Assembly (NCBI RefSeq): GCF_024700075.1
Contig: NZ_JAJONE010000001.1
Span: 3,128,001-3,192,000, forward strand
DNA: 64,000 nucleotides
Direction: 5' to 3'
Origin: Hymenobacter sp. J193
Lineage (GTDB): Bacteria; Bacteroidota; Bacteroidia; Cytophagales; Hymenobacteraceae
Of the stretch, positions 35,511-43,569 are shown piece by piece (within the stretch, counting starts at the first letter, position 1; each line of letters opens with the position of its first letter). A model generated the notes under the pieces. The model made no database searches, was not told the DNA's origin, and was given only the letters and a program-made list of their open reading frames with translations. A program made the position numbers and the translations under genes.

Positions 35511-36503
35511 ATGAAGATTCTCGTTCTGCGCTTTTCCTCTATTGGCGACATTGTGCTGACTACGCCCGTGGTGCGCGGGCTGAAGCAGCAGGTGCCGGGG
35601 GCGCAGGTGCATTTTGCTACTAAGCCGGGTTTCCGCAGCTTTCTGGAGCCCAACCCCTATATCGATAAGGTACACTGCCTGACCGGCTCGTTGCGGAAGC
35701 TGGTGGCCGAGCTGCGGGCCGAGAAATTTGATTTTGTGGTGGATCTGCACCATAACCTGCGCACGGCCCTCATCAAGGCGCAGCTGGGGGTGAAGTCGGC
35801 CGCCTTTGATAAGCTGAACGGCCGGAAGTGGCTGCTCGTGAACCTGAAGATTGACACGCTACCCCGCACCCATATTGTAGACCGTTATCTGGCCGCGGCT
35901 GCCTCCCTGGGCGTGCGCGACGATGGGCGGGGGCTGGATTATTTCATCCCCGCTAAGGACGAGGTAGACGTAGCGGTTGCGCTGCCCGCCGGTTTTCGGG
36001 CTGGCTACGTGGCGTTTGCCATTGGCGCGCAACACGCCACCAAGCGCCTGCCCACGGAGAAGATTACGGAGCTGTGCCGGCAACTGGGGCAGCCCCTTGT
36101 GCTGCTCGGCGGCCCCGAAGACGAACCTACGGGCCAGTTGGTAGCGCAGGCATTGGCCGCTGGCGGGCCGGCCGTTTTCAACGCCTGTGGGAAGTTCAAC
36201 CTCAACCAATCGGCCTCGCTCGTGCGGCAGGCCCGCGCAGTCGTCAGTCACGATACCGGCCTGATGCACATTGCGGCGGCTTTCGGCAAGAAAATCGTCA
36301 GCGTGTGGGGCAACACGGTGCCGGAGTTTGGTATGTACCCGTACCGCACCGAGTTTGAAGCCCTGGAAGTGCGTGGCCTGCCGTGCCGGCCCTGCTCCAA
36401 AATCGGCTATGCGAAGTGCCCGCAGGGGCATTTCCGGTGCATGCGCGACCAGGATTTCAGCCAGTTGAGCCTCGGTACCGGGTTCGGCAGCGCCGCATCG
36501 TAA
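35511..36503 (+). CDS. Glycosyltransferase family 9 (heptosyltransferase-like), second copy
   Basis: A 330-residue enzyme. The ATG at 35511 starts the family motif MKILVLRFSSIGDIVLTTPV; the 30 codons upstream in the same frame lie in repeat sequence and are rejected. Conserved parts: DFVVDLHHNLRTALIK, IGAQHATKRLPTEKITELCR, LVLLGGPEDEPTG, the VSHDTGLMHIAAAFGKKIVSVWG block and the terminal CRPCSKIGYAKCPQGHFRCM cysteine segment shared with the GT9 enzyme at 9667-10710. It likely transfers a sugar in LPS core assembly. It follows polX by about 90 bases on the same strand. Confidence 0.9.
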   Translation: MKILVLRFSSIGDIVLTTPVVRGLKQQVPGAQVHFATKPGFRSFLEPNPYIDKVHCLTGSLRKLVAELRAEKFDFVVDLHHNLRTALIKAQLGVKSAAFDKLNGRKWLLVNLKIDTLPRTHIVDRYLAAAASLGVRDDGRGLDYFIPAKDEVDVAVALPAGFRAGYVAFAIGAQHATKRLPTEKITELCRQLGQPLVLLGGPEDEPTGQLVAQALAAGGPAVFNACGKFNLNQSASLVRQARAVVSHDTGLMHIAAAFGKKIVSVWGNTVPEFGMYPYRTEFEALEVRGLPCRPCSKIGYAKCPQGHFRCMRDQDFSQLSLGTGFGSAAS

Positions 36504-36576
36504 GGGAAATTGCGCGGCCGGTCGGCAACTCCTGTCGATGGGCCCCGTAGGCAGCAACCTCAACCATACCGCCTGT

Positions 36577-37032
36577 ATGCTCACGCCCGAACCCACCGCT
36601 ACCAATGCCACTGTGGTGGTTAAAGTTGGCCTCACCGACTTGGCCGCCGAAATTCAGGCGGGCCGCCATACGTTTTTCGTGGATGAGCCCGAAACGGTGG
36701 GCGGCCACGACCAGGGCCCCACGCCCTACGACCTGCTGCTCTCGGCGCTGGGAGCTTGCACGGCCATTACCGTGCGCCTCTACGCCACCCGCAAAAGCTG
36801 GCCACTCGAAGGCATTGAAGTACGCCTGCGCCACCAGCGCGTGCACCGCCTCGACTGCGACAAGTGCGAGCAGGCCGGCGAAATGCTGGAGGAAGTGCAA
36901 AAGGAATTGCGGCTGCTGGGGCCGCTGTCGGCCGAGCAAAAGCAGCGCCTGCACATCATTGCCGATAAGTGCCCTGTGCAGAAAACCCTGACCAGCGGTG
37001 CTCTGCGCGTGGTAACGGTGGTGGTAGAGTAA
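36577..37032 (+). CDS. OsmC-family peroxiredoxin-like protein
   Basis: A 151-residue cytosolic protein of the OsmC/Ohr superfamily, which reduces organic hydroperoxides through two cysteines. The first redox cysteine is in LLSALGACTAITVRLYATRK and the second in LHIIADKCPVQKTLTSG, the pattern of the OsmC/YhfA branch. PETVGGHDQGPTPYDLL is the usual N-terminal block. The ATG at 36577 is used; another at 36538 would add 13 residues and cannot be excluded. It lies 158 bases ahead of the heme oxygenase gene on the same strand and could be part of that transcript. Confidence 0.88.
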   Translation: MLTPEPTATNATVVVKVGLTDLAAEIQAGRHTFFVDEPETVGGHDQGPTPYDLLLSALGACTAITVRLYATRKSWPLEGIEVRLRHQRVHRLDCDKCEQAGEMLEEVQKELRLLGPLSAEQKQRLHIIADKCPVQKTLTSGALRVVTVVVE

Positions 37033-37190
37033 AAGTCAAACCGCCTGGCCACGGCCGCACGAGTTGGTGGAACCTGCCGTGCAACGCTGGTGGTTTGGCT
37101 GGCGGGACTGCCCGAACAACCCAGCCCAAGCCACATATGTGGCGTCTATTCCCGAATTTCGCTTTTATTGCCGTTCTGCCCGCTGCCTGC

Positions 37191-37763
37191 ATGCCGCCTA
37201 TTTCCAGTTCCGAAATCCTGACCCGTTTGCGGCAGGAAACCCGCCCCTACCACGATGCCCTGGAGCAGAACAGCTTCAACCAGGCCCTGAGCGCGGGCCA
37301 CGTTTCGCAGGAGGCTACTGTGCATTTTCTGCGGCGGCTCTACGGCTTTCTGGCGCCCTACGAGGAGCAGCTGCGCCGGCATCAGGCGGATTTTTCGGAA
37401 GAGTGGGAGCTGCCTGCCCGTTACCGCGCGCCGCTGCTGCTGGCCGACCTGGCAGCCGTATCGGCCGAAGTTCCGCCGCTTTGCCCGGAGCCACTGCCCC
37501 TGCACACGCGGGCACAGCTGCTGGGGGCCATGTACGTGCTGGAAGGCTCCACGCTCGGCGGTCAGGTAATTACGCGCCAGCTGGCCAAGGGTGGTATTCC
37601 GCTGCAGCGCTACTTCAGCGGCTACGGCGAGCTGACGGGCCCGCGCTGGAAAACCTTCTGCCGGCTCCTGACGGAGGAAGCCACTCACCTCAGCCACGCC
37701 GAAATCAGCCAGTCGGCCGTGCGCACGTTTCAACTGCTTCACGCCTGGATCAATCAGCCATGA
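37191..37763 (+). CDS. bphO: Biliverdin-producing heme oxygenase (phytochrome-associated)
   Basis: A 190-residue heme oxygenase. The ATG at 37191 places the proximal-His region at the N-terminus: SEILTRLRQETRPYHDALEQ. The distal helix is GAMYVLEGSTLGGQVITRQL with the conserved Gly-rich kink, and YGELTGPRWKTFCRLL is also typical. It opens heme to biliverdin, the chromophore of bacteriophytochromes. Its TGA overlaps the ATG of the phytochrome gene (ATGA), so the two are translationally coupled, strong evidence that this enzyme supplies that photoreceptor rather than serving iron acquisition. Confidence 0.93.
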   Translation: MPPISSSEILTRLRQETRPYHDALEQNSFNQALSAGHVSQEATVHFLRRLYGFLAPYEEQLRRHQADFSEEWELPARYRAPLLLADLAAVSAEVPPLCPEPLPLHTRAQLLGAMYVLEGSTLGGQVITRQLAKGGIPLQRYFSGYGELTGPRWKTFCRLLTEEATHLSHAEISQSAVRTFQLLHAWINQP

Positions 37764-40060
37764 ACTATACCGATGAAAGCCTGGTAGGCGCGCCCATCAC
37801 CCTCACCAACTGCGACCGGGAGCCTATTCATATACCGGGCTCCGTGCAGCCGTTTGGCTTTTTGCTGTGCCTGGATGAAGAAACCCGGCAGATTGTACAC
37901 GCCAGCACCAACACGGAGGAGGTCGTTGGCGTGCCGGCACCGGCCCTGCTGGGCGACACGCTTGGCCGGCTGCTGGGCCCCGGGCACCTGGCGCAGGTAG
38001 AAGCCATGTGGCCCACGCTGGGCGAAATTCCCAAGCTGCTGGGCGTACGCCTCGACCACGTAGCGGGGCAGCCATTCTACAAGCTCATCCTGCACCGCTA
38101 CGACCGGCTGCTGTGGGCCGAGTTTGAGCCTGTGGCCGAAACCACCGTCAGCACCCTGGACCTGCCTACGCTGAACACGACGCTGGGCCTGATGCTGGAA
38201 GCCGAAACCGTGGAAGCGTTTTGCCAGCACGCCGTGGAGCAGGTGCGCGGTATTACAGGCTTTGATCGGGTGATGCTGTACCGCTTTGCCGAGGATGAAA
38301 GCGGGGAAGTTATTGCCGAAGCCAGGCGCGCCGATCTGGAGCCGTTTCTGGGGCTGCACTACCCGGCTACCGATATTCCTAAGCAGGCCCGGGTGATGTA
38401 CCTGAAAAACTGGCTGCGCTTTATTCCCGACGTAGGCTACCAGCCTGCGCCGCTCGTGCCCGTGCGCAACCCCACCAGCGGCCGCCCGCCCGATATGACG
38501 CACGCCGTGCTGCGCAGCGTGTCGCCTATCCACATTCAGTACCTGCAGAATATGGGCGTGGGCGCCAGCATGTCTATTTCCATCATCCAGGACGACAAGC
38601 TGTGGGGGCTGATTATGGGGCACCATTACTCCCCGCGTCTGGTGAGCTACGAGCTGCGCGACCTGAGCCTGTTCATCGGCAAGACGTTTTCGGCCCTCCT
38701 CAAAAACAAAGAGCAGCACGCCGACCGGGAATACCAGCAGCGCGCCCGCGAAAACCGCCTGCGCCTGTTCGAGAAGATGACCACGCAGGCCAACTTCATT
38801 GAGGGCCTCTACAAGTACAAGCCCTCCTTGCTGGATGTCATTGACTGTGGCGGGGCGGCTATCTGCTTCGAGGGCGACATTATCACGCTGGGCAATACGC
38901 CCACCACGCCCCAGATTCAGGAGCTGGTGCTCTGGATGCAGCAGCACGTGCGCCAGGACGTGTTCCAAACCAGCTCCTATACGCTGCACAACCCCGAGGG
39001 AATAGCCATCCGGGCCACGGCCAGCGGCATTCTGGCTATTTCACTGGCCAAGGAGCCCGGCGACTACATCTTCTGGTTCCGGCCCGAGCTGTTGCAGAGC
39101 GTGACCTGGGCCGGCCGCCAGCAAAAAACCGAAGAAGTGCGCGACGGCGTGCTGCACCTCTCGCCCCGGCAGTCGTTTGAGGCCTGGAAACAGTCGGTGG
39201 ATAGCACGGCGGCGCCCTGGAAACCCAGTGAGGTGGAAGCGGCCAAGGAAATCCGCCTGCACATTTCCGATATCCGGGTCAAGATTTTCAACGAGCTTCA
39301 GGCCAAGGCTACCATGCTCAGCCGCCTCAACGCGGAGCTGGCCCGCAGCAACGACGAGCTGGATTCTTTTGCCTACGTGGCCTCGCACGACCTGAAGGAA
39401 CCCCTGCGCGGCATTCACAACTATTCGCTCTTCCTGCTGGAGGACTACGCCGAACAGCTGGATGCCGAGGGCGTAAGCAAGCTGCAGACGTTGGTGCGCC
39501 TGAGCCAGCGCATGGAAGCGCTGATTGAGTCGTTGCTGCAGCTTTCCCGGGTGGGCCGCATGGAGCTGACGGTGATGGAAACAGACCTGAACGAGGTGCT
39601 GGCCGAAGTGCTGGACTTGCTGCACCCGCGCCTAGAGCAAACCCAGACCACCGTAGCGGTACGGGGCTCGTTGCCGCGCATGTGCCTCGACCCGGTGCGC
39701 ATCCGGGAGGTGTTCAACAACCTGCTCACGAATGCCATGAAGTACAACGACAAGCCCGAGAAGCAGGTGATAGTGGGCATGGCTCCCGCCGGAATCGAAA
39801 GCCCGCTTGGGCCGGTAGATGCCGAGAATTTTCACGTGTTTTACGTTCGCGACAACGGTATTGGCATAGATGCCCGGCACTATGAGGGCATCTTCAAGCT
39901 GTTCAAGCGGCTGCACGCCCCCGAAAAGTTTGGGGGCGGCACCGGCGCTGGCCTCGCCATCGTCAAGAAGATGATTGAAAAACACCACGGCCAGTTGTGG
40001 GTTGATTCCGTACTAGGCCAAGGAACTACGTTCTATTTCACGCTTTCAAAACACCTATAA
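37760..40060 (+). CDS. bphP: Bacteriophytochrome histidine kinase
   Basis: A 766-residue red/far-red sensor kinase. The biliverdin-binding Cys is C18 in TNCDREPIHIPGSV, just before the PAS domain. The usual IQPHG is VQPFG here, with Phe32 in place of His. The GAF domain carries LHYPATDIPKQAR (PATDIP at 202-207), SPIHIQYLQNMGVGASMSIS and GLIMGHHYSPR, so the chromophore-pocket Asp and His residues are present. The PHY domain follows, its tongue marked by LSPRQSFEAW (PRxSF). HisKA has YVASHDLKEPLRGI and the ATPase has NNLLTNAMKYN, VRDNGIGI and GTGAGLAIVKKM. Cytosolic. The receiver gene starts directly after the stop. Confidence 0.96.
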   Translation: MNYTDESLVGAPITLTNCDREPIHIPGSVQPFGFLLCLDEETRQIVHASTNTEEVVGVPAPALLGDTLGRLLGPGHLAQVEAMWPTLGEIPKLLGVRLDHVAGQPFYKLILHRYDRLLWAEFEPVAETTVSTLDLPTLNTTLGLMLEAETVEAFCQHAVEQVRGITGFDRVMLYRFAEDESGEVIAEARRADLEPFLGLHYPATDIPKQARVMYLKNWLRFIPDVGYQPAPLVPVRNPTSGRPPDMTHAVLRSVSPIHIQYLQNMGVGASMSISIIQDDKLWGLIMGHHYSPRLVSYELRDLSLFIGKTFSALLKNKEQHADREYQQRARENRLRLFEKMTTQANFIEGLYKYKPSLLDVIDCGGAAICFEGDIITLGNTPTTPQIQELVLWMQQHVRQDVFQTSSYTLHNPEGIAIRATASGILAISLAKEPGDYIFWFRPELLQSVTWAGRQQKTEEVRDGVLHLSPRQSFEAWKQSVDSTAAPWKPSEVEAAKEIRLHISDIRVKIFNELQAKATMLSRLNAELARSNDELDSFAYVASHDLKEPLRGIHNYSLFLLEDYAEQLDAEGVSKLQTLVRLSQRMEALIESLLQLSRVGRMELTVMETDLNEVLAEVLDLLHPRLEQTQTTVAVRGSLPRMCLDPVRIREVFNNLLTNAMKYNDKPEKQVIVGMAPAGIESPLGPVDAENFHVFYVRDNGIGIDARHYEGIFKLFKRLHAPEKFGGGTGAGLAIVKKMIEKHHGQLWVDSVLGQGTTFYFTLSKHL

Positions 40061-40507
40061 GTGAATTCCGCCCCGCTCAAACCCGTTTTGGTGGTTGAAG
40101 ACAGCGCCGAAGATTTTACGGCCCTGGGCCGCGTCTTTCGCAAGTATGCGCTGCAAAACCCCGTGCTGCGTTGCGAAGACGGCGACCAGGCGCTGGAATA
40201 TCTGCGTGGCCGGGGCAAGCTGCCCGCCTGGCCTCAGGCCATGCCCGCTATTATCCTGTTGGATCTGAACCTGCCCGGCACCGATGGCCGTACGGTGCTC
40301 GATGTCGTCAAGCAGGATCCATATCTGCATTCGATTCCGGTTATCATCTTCAGTACGTCCTCCAACAGCAAGGATGTAGAAGACTGCTACCGGCTGGGAG
40401 CCAACAGCTACCTGACCAAGCCCATCGATTTCGCTACGCTGGAATTGAAGGTTCAGCTTATCATCCGATACTGGCTGGAAAATTCGGAGCTGCCGGCGGC
40501 AAGTTAA
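40061..40507 (+). CDS. Single-domain response regulator (Rcp1-like) of the phytochrome operon
   Basis: A 148-residue CheY-like receiver with no output domain. Its GTG start abuts the phytochrome TAA with no gap. The acidic pocket is VVEDSAED, the phospho-acceptor is Asp68 in IILLDLNLPGTDG, the Thr/Ser is in VIIFSTSSNSKDVEDCY and the Lys in SYLTKPIDF, the standard Rcp1/phytochrome-associated pattern. It should take phosphate from the phytochrome kinase and act by protein-protein contact. The following receiver-kinase gene starts 9 bases on. Confidence 0.95.
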   Translation: MNSAPLKPVLVVEDSAEDFTALGRVFRKYALQNPVLRCEDGDQALEYLRGRGKLPAWPQAMPAIILLDLNLPGTDGRTVLDVVKQDPYLHSIPVIIFSTSSNSKDVEDCYRLGANSYLTKPIDFATLELKVQLIIRYWLENSELPAAS

Positions 40508-40516
40508 GCGGAGGCC

Positions 40517-41770
40517 GTGAAGAAGATTTTACTTGTCGACGACAACGAGCAGGACCGGATGCTCTACCGGCGCTACCTCACCCGCAGCCTGGGCTACGAA
40601 AGTCTGGAGCTGCACGAAGCCACTTCGGGCGAGGAAGCCATCCGCCAGTACCGCGCCATCCGGCCCGACTGCGTGCTGCTTGACTACAACCTGCCCGATA
40701 CCACTGGCCTGGAAGTGCTTGTCGGTTTCAAGCAGTTCTTTCCCGTCGAAACGCTGTGCGTGATTATGATTACGGGCGGCGGCAGTGAAATGCTGGCCGT
40801 GCGGGCCCTCAACGAAGGCGCCCTCGACTACCTCGTCAAGCAGCACTTCGACCGCGACCTGTTGGTGAAGACCGTTACGCACGCCATTGAGAAAAACGAG
40901 TGGCGCCAGTATCAGGCCCGCTACCACGCCGAGCTGCAGGGCGTAAATCAGCAGCTGCGTGACTCCCTGGCCGAGCTGACCGCCATCCGTCAGGAGCTGG
41001 CCAGCAAAAACGCCCTGCTGGAAACCGCCCACACCCAGGAAAAGGCCCACAACAAAGAGCTGGACACCATCAACCAGCGCCTGGCCCGCACCAACGCCGA
41101 CCTGGATAACTTTGTGTACGCTGCTTCCCACGACCTGCGCCAGCCGGTGCATAACCTGCGGGGCCTGTTTGATGAGTTGCGGCGCACGGCCACCTTCCAC
41201 GACCCCGAAGAAGCCGAGGTGCTGCGGCTGGTGGACGAGTCGTTGCGTGCGCTGGTTACCACTATTACCGATTTGGCCCACGTAGTGCAGGTAGAACAGC
41301 TCCCGGGTGAGCAACTGGCTGAAACCGTGGATTTGGCCGACCTCACAGCTGATATCCTGCAAGCGCTGCGTCCGCAGATGGTAGCCGCGGAAGCCGACAT
41401 CCAAACCGATTTTGCGGAGCTGCCCGAGGTAGAATACGTGCGTAGCAATCTGCGAACTGTGCTGTTGAACTTGGCAACCAACGCCATCAAATACCGCTAC
41501 CCCGACCGCACCCCGCAGGTATGGGTGCGCAGCCGGTTGCAGGATGGAAAGCCAGTGCTAGAAGTGCAAGACAATGGCTTGGGCATCAACCTGGAAAAAC
41601 ACGGGGCCGAATTGTTCCAGCTGTTCCGGCGCTTTCATCCCCAGGCCGGTGAAGGCACGGGTGTGGGGCTGTTTCTAGTCAACCGGCTGGTGCAGGCTAC
41701 GGGCGGGCACATTGAGGTAGAAAGCCAGGAAGGCGAGGGCACCATGTTCCGGGTCTTTCTCAGGAGTTAG
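40517..41770 (+). CDS. Receiver-histidine kinase hybrid of the phytochrome operon
   Basis: A 417-residue cytosolic protein starting at GTG 40517. The N-terminal receiver (1-125) has the acidic pocket in LLVDDNEQDR, Asp56 in VLLDYNLPDTTG, and VIMITGGGSEMLAV with the Lys in LDYLVKQHFDRD. A long coiled coil (about 130-190) leads to HisKA with FVYAASHDLRQPVHNLRGLF and a HATPase domain (LLNLATNAIKYRYP, VQDNGLGI, GTGVGLFLVNRLV). Having a receiver at the N-terminus of a kinase, without a sensor, suggests it is an intermediate in a phosphorelay that starts at the phytochrome. A perfect palindrome terminator ends the operon. Confidence 0.93.
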   Translation: MKKILLVDDNEQDRMLYRRYLTRSLGYESLELHEATSGEEAIRQYRAIRPDCVLLDYNLPDTTGLEVLVGFKQFFPVETLCVIMITGGGSEMLAVRALNEGALDYLVKQHFDRDLLVKTVTHAIEKNEWRQYQARYHAELQGVNQQLRDSLAELTAIRQELASKNALLETAHTQEKAHNKELDTINQRLARTNADLDNFVYAASHDLRQPVHNLRGLFDELRRTATFHDPEEAEVLRLVDESLRALVTTITDLAHVVQVEQLPGEQLAETVDLADLTADILQALRPQMVAAEADIQTDFAELPEVEYVRSNLRTVLLNLATNAIKYRYPDRTPQVWVRSRLQDGKPVLEVQDNGLGINLEKHGAELFQLFRRFHPQAGEGTGVGLFLVNRLVQATGGHIEVESQEGEGTMFRVFLRS

Positions 41771-41791
41771 CACTGCAGTAAAGCAGCATAG

Positions 41792-41821
41792 AAAAGCCAG
41801 ACGCGGCCGCGTCTGGCTTTT
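41792..41821. terminator. Bidirectional terminator between the phytochrome operon and serS
   Basis: A perfect 30-base palindrome (41792-41821) with A and T ends, centred at 41806/41807. It sits 22 bases past the kinase stop and 28 bases past the serS stop, so it can end both convergent transcripts. Confidence 0.9.
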
Positions 41822-41848
41822 TGTATCTACAACCGGCAGGTCAGGGGC

Positions 41849-43124
41849 TTACCCGATCTGGCTGAAGCCGCAGTAGGAGTGGAGTACGGCCGGCAGGGCA
41901 ATGCCGCCGGCGTGCTGGTTGTTTTCGAGCAGGGCGGCCACAATGCGCGGCAGGGCCAGGGCCGAGCCATTGAGCGTGTGCAACAGCTGGGTTTTGCCGC
42001 TTTCGGGGCGGTAGCGCAGCTTTAGTCGGTTGGCCTGGTAGGTTTCAAAGTTCGAGCACGACGACACCTCCAGCCAGCGCTGCTGGGCCGCGCTCCACAC
42101 TTCCAGGTCGTAGGTGAGGGCCGAGGTGAAGCCCATGTCGCCGCCGCAGAGGCGCAGCACGCGGTAAGGCAGCTCAAGCTTCTGCAGCAGCCCTTCAATG
42201 TGCGCCAGCATTTCCTCCAGCTGCGCGTAGCTGTGCTCGGGCTGGGTAATCTGCACGATTTCCACCTTGTCGAACTGATGGAGGCGGTTGAGGCCGCGCA
42301 CGTGCGCGCCCCAGGAGCCGGCCTCGCGGCGGAAGCAGGGCGTGTAGCCCGCGTTGCGGATGGGCAGCTTATCAAGGGCCACGATTTCGTCGCGGTAGAG
42401 GTTGGTGATGGGCACCTCGGCCGTCGGAATCAGGTACAGGTTGTCCTGGGCATCGTGGTACATCTGGCCTTCCTTGTCGGGCAGCTGGCCCGTGCCGTAG
42501 CCCGAGGCCTCATTCACCAGCACCGGCGGCTGAATTTCGACGTAGCCGGCGTTGCGGGCTTCATCCAGAAAAAAGTTGATGAGAGCCCGCTGCAGCCGGG
42601 CGCCTTGGCCCTTGTACACCGGAAAGCCCGCGCCCGTAATCTTGTTGCCCAGCGCGAAATCGATGATGTCGTACTGTTCAATCAGCTCCCAGTGGGGCCT
42701 GGCATCGGCCGGGAGCGTAGGCTTCTGGCCTACCTCGCGCACCAGCTTCGTTGTCATCGGCCGAGCGGCCCTGGGGTACGCTGCTGTGGGGCAGGTTGGG
42801 CAGCTTGTAGAGCGTCTGCTGCAGCTCTCTTTCCACTTCCACCAGCTCCTCGGAGTGAGCTTTGATAAGCTGCTTGAGCTCGGCGGTGCGGGCCTTCAGC
42901 GTCTCGGCGCCGGCTTTGTCGCCGCTTTTCATCAGGCCCCCTATCTGCCGGGCCAGCTCGTTAGCTTCAGCTTGGGCCTGGTCGTGGGCGGTTTGCAGCT
43001 CTTTGCGGCGTTGGTCGAGCGACAGGATGGCCTGCACGTCGGCTTCGGCCGTTTTGTAGTGTTTTTTTGCTAAACCAGCCAGAACGGCCTCGGGGGACTC
43101 TCGCAGAACAGAAACTTGCAGCAT
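41849..43124 (-). pseudogene. serS: Seryl-tRNA synthetase, broken by a one-base frameshift
   Basis: The two halves of a normal-length (about 424 residues) SerRS lie in different frames. The N-terminal tRNA-binding coiled coil starts at ATG 43124 (MLQVSVLRESPEAVLAGLAK) and runs to NLPHSSVPQGRSADDN. The class II catalytic core resumes in the next frame at KLVREVGQKPTLPADARPHW, with motif 2 FRREAGSWGAHVRGLNRLHQ and motif 3 TLNGSALALPRIVAALLENN intact. Removing the base at 42749 joins them as ADDN-KLVRE, the family's expected sequence. There is no homopolymer or known recoding signal at the junction. Because serS is normally single and essential, either the base is a sequence error or a second serS exists outside this window. 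A reader should treat it as a probable working gene. Confidence 0.85.
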
Positions 43125-43569
43125 AACAGCAGAAAACGCGGAATGGAACAAGGCAAAAGTAGCCGAATGATTTCGCAGATACAGCAACCGGCCCATATTT
43201 GCCGCCGGTTTGCCGGGCACTGAGCCAGCTGCAGGGCCTGATTTACAGGAAAAATCCGGGCCGCCGACATCCTTGCCCGAGCCTTCTGCGTAAGCCGCTT
43301 AGCCCGGGAAATCTGGGAGAGGATTTGGCAGTTTGCACGTATTACGCTAACATTGCGTTACTAAGCCAGCTGCTGACGCCGGGCCTGCGAATCAGTTTAC
43401 TTTCGCCCAGGGCCCGTTTATCCTTCCAGCACCCTCCCGTTACGAGTTCGTTTTTCGCATCGACTTTCTGCTGAGCTGCGCCCCCGCTGGTGTGGCATGT
43501 GGTGCCTGGTAAGTCTGCCTTACGCTGTCAGCGGCTTAGCCCCGCGCGTTTCCCCCCTTCCTTCTTTGT
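43125..43569. other. Intergenic region between serS and rho
   Basis: About 445 bases between divergent genes. On the minus side lies the serS -7 candidate at 43154-43161. On the plus side a TACTTTCG at 43398-43405 resembles TAnnTTTG with one change; if used, rho mRNA would have a leader of roughly 160 bases. Rho genes are often autoregulated through such leaders. I see no hairpin with a T run, riboswitch or ORF. Confidence 0.45.
43154..43161 (-). promoter_or_regulatory. Candidate serS -7 element
   Basis: Minus-strand TACTTTTG, exact TAnnTTTG, 30 bases upstream of the serS ATG at 43124, with a TTG at 43185-43187 at roughly -33 spacing. Confidence 0.5.

Noticed and set aside
37754-38989. 411-codon minus-strand frame opposite the phytochrome
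   Set aside because: His/Gln-rich antisense product with no motif.
42749-42749. Programmed +1 frameshifting in serS
   Set aside because: No stop codon at the shift site, no slippery codon and no precedent in SerRS; sequence error is more economical.
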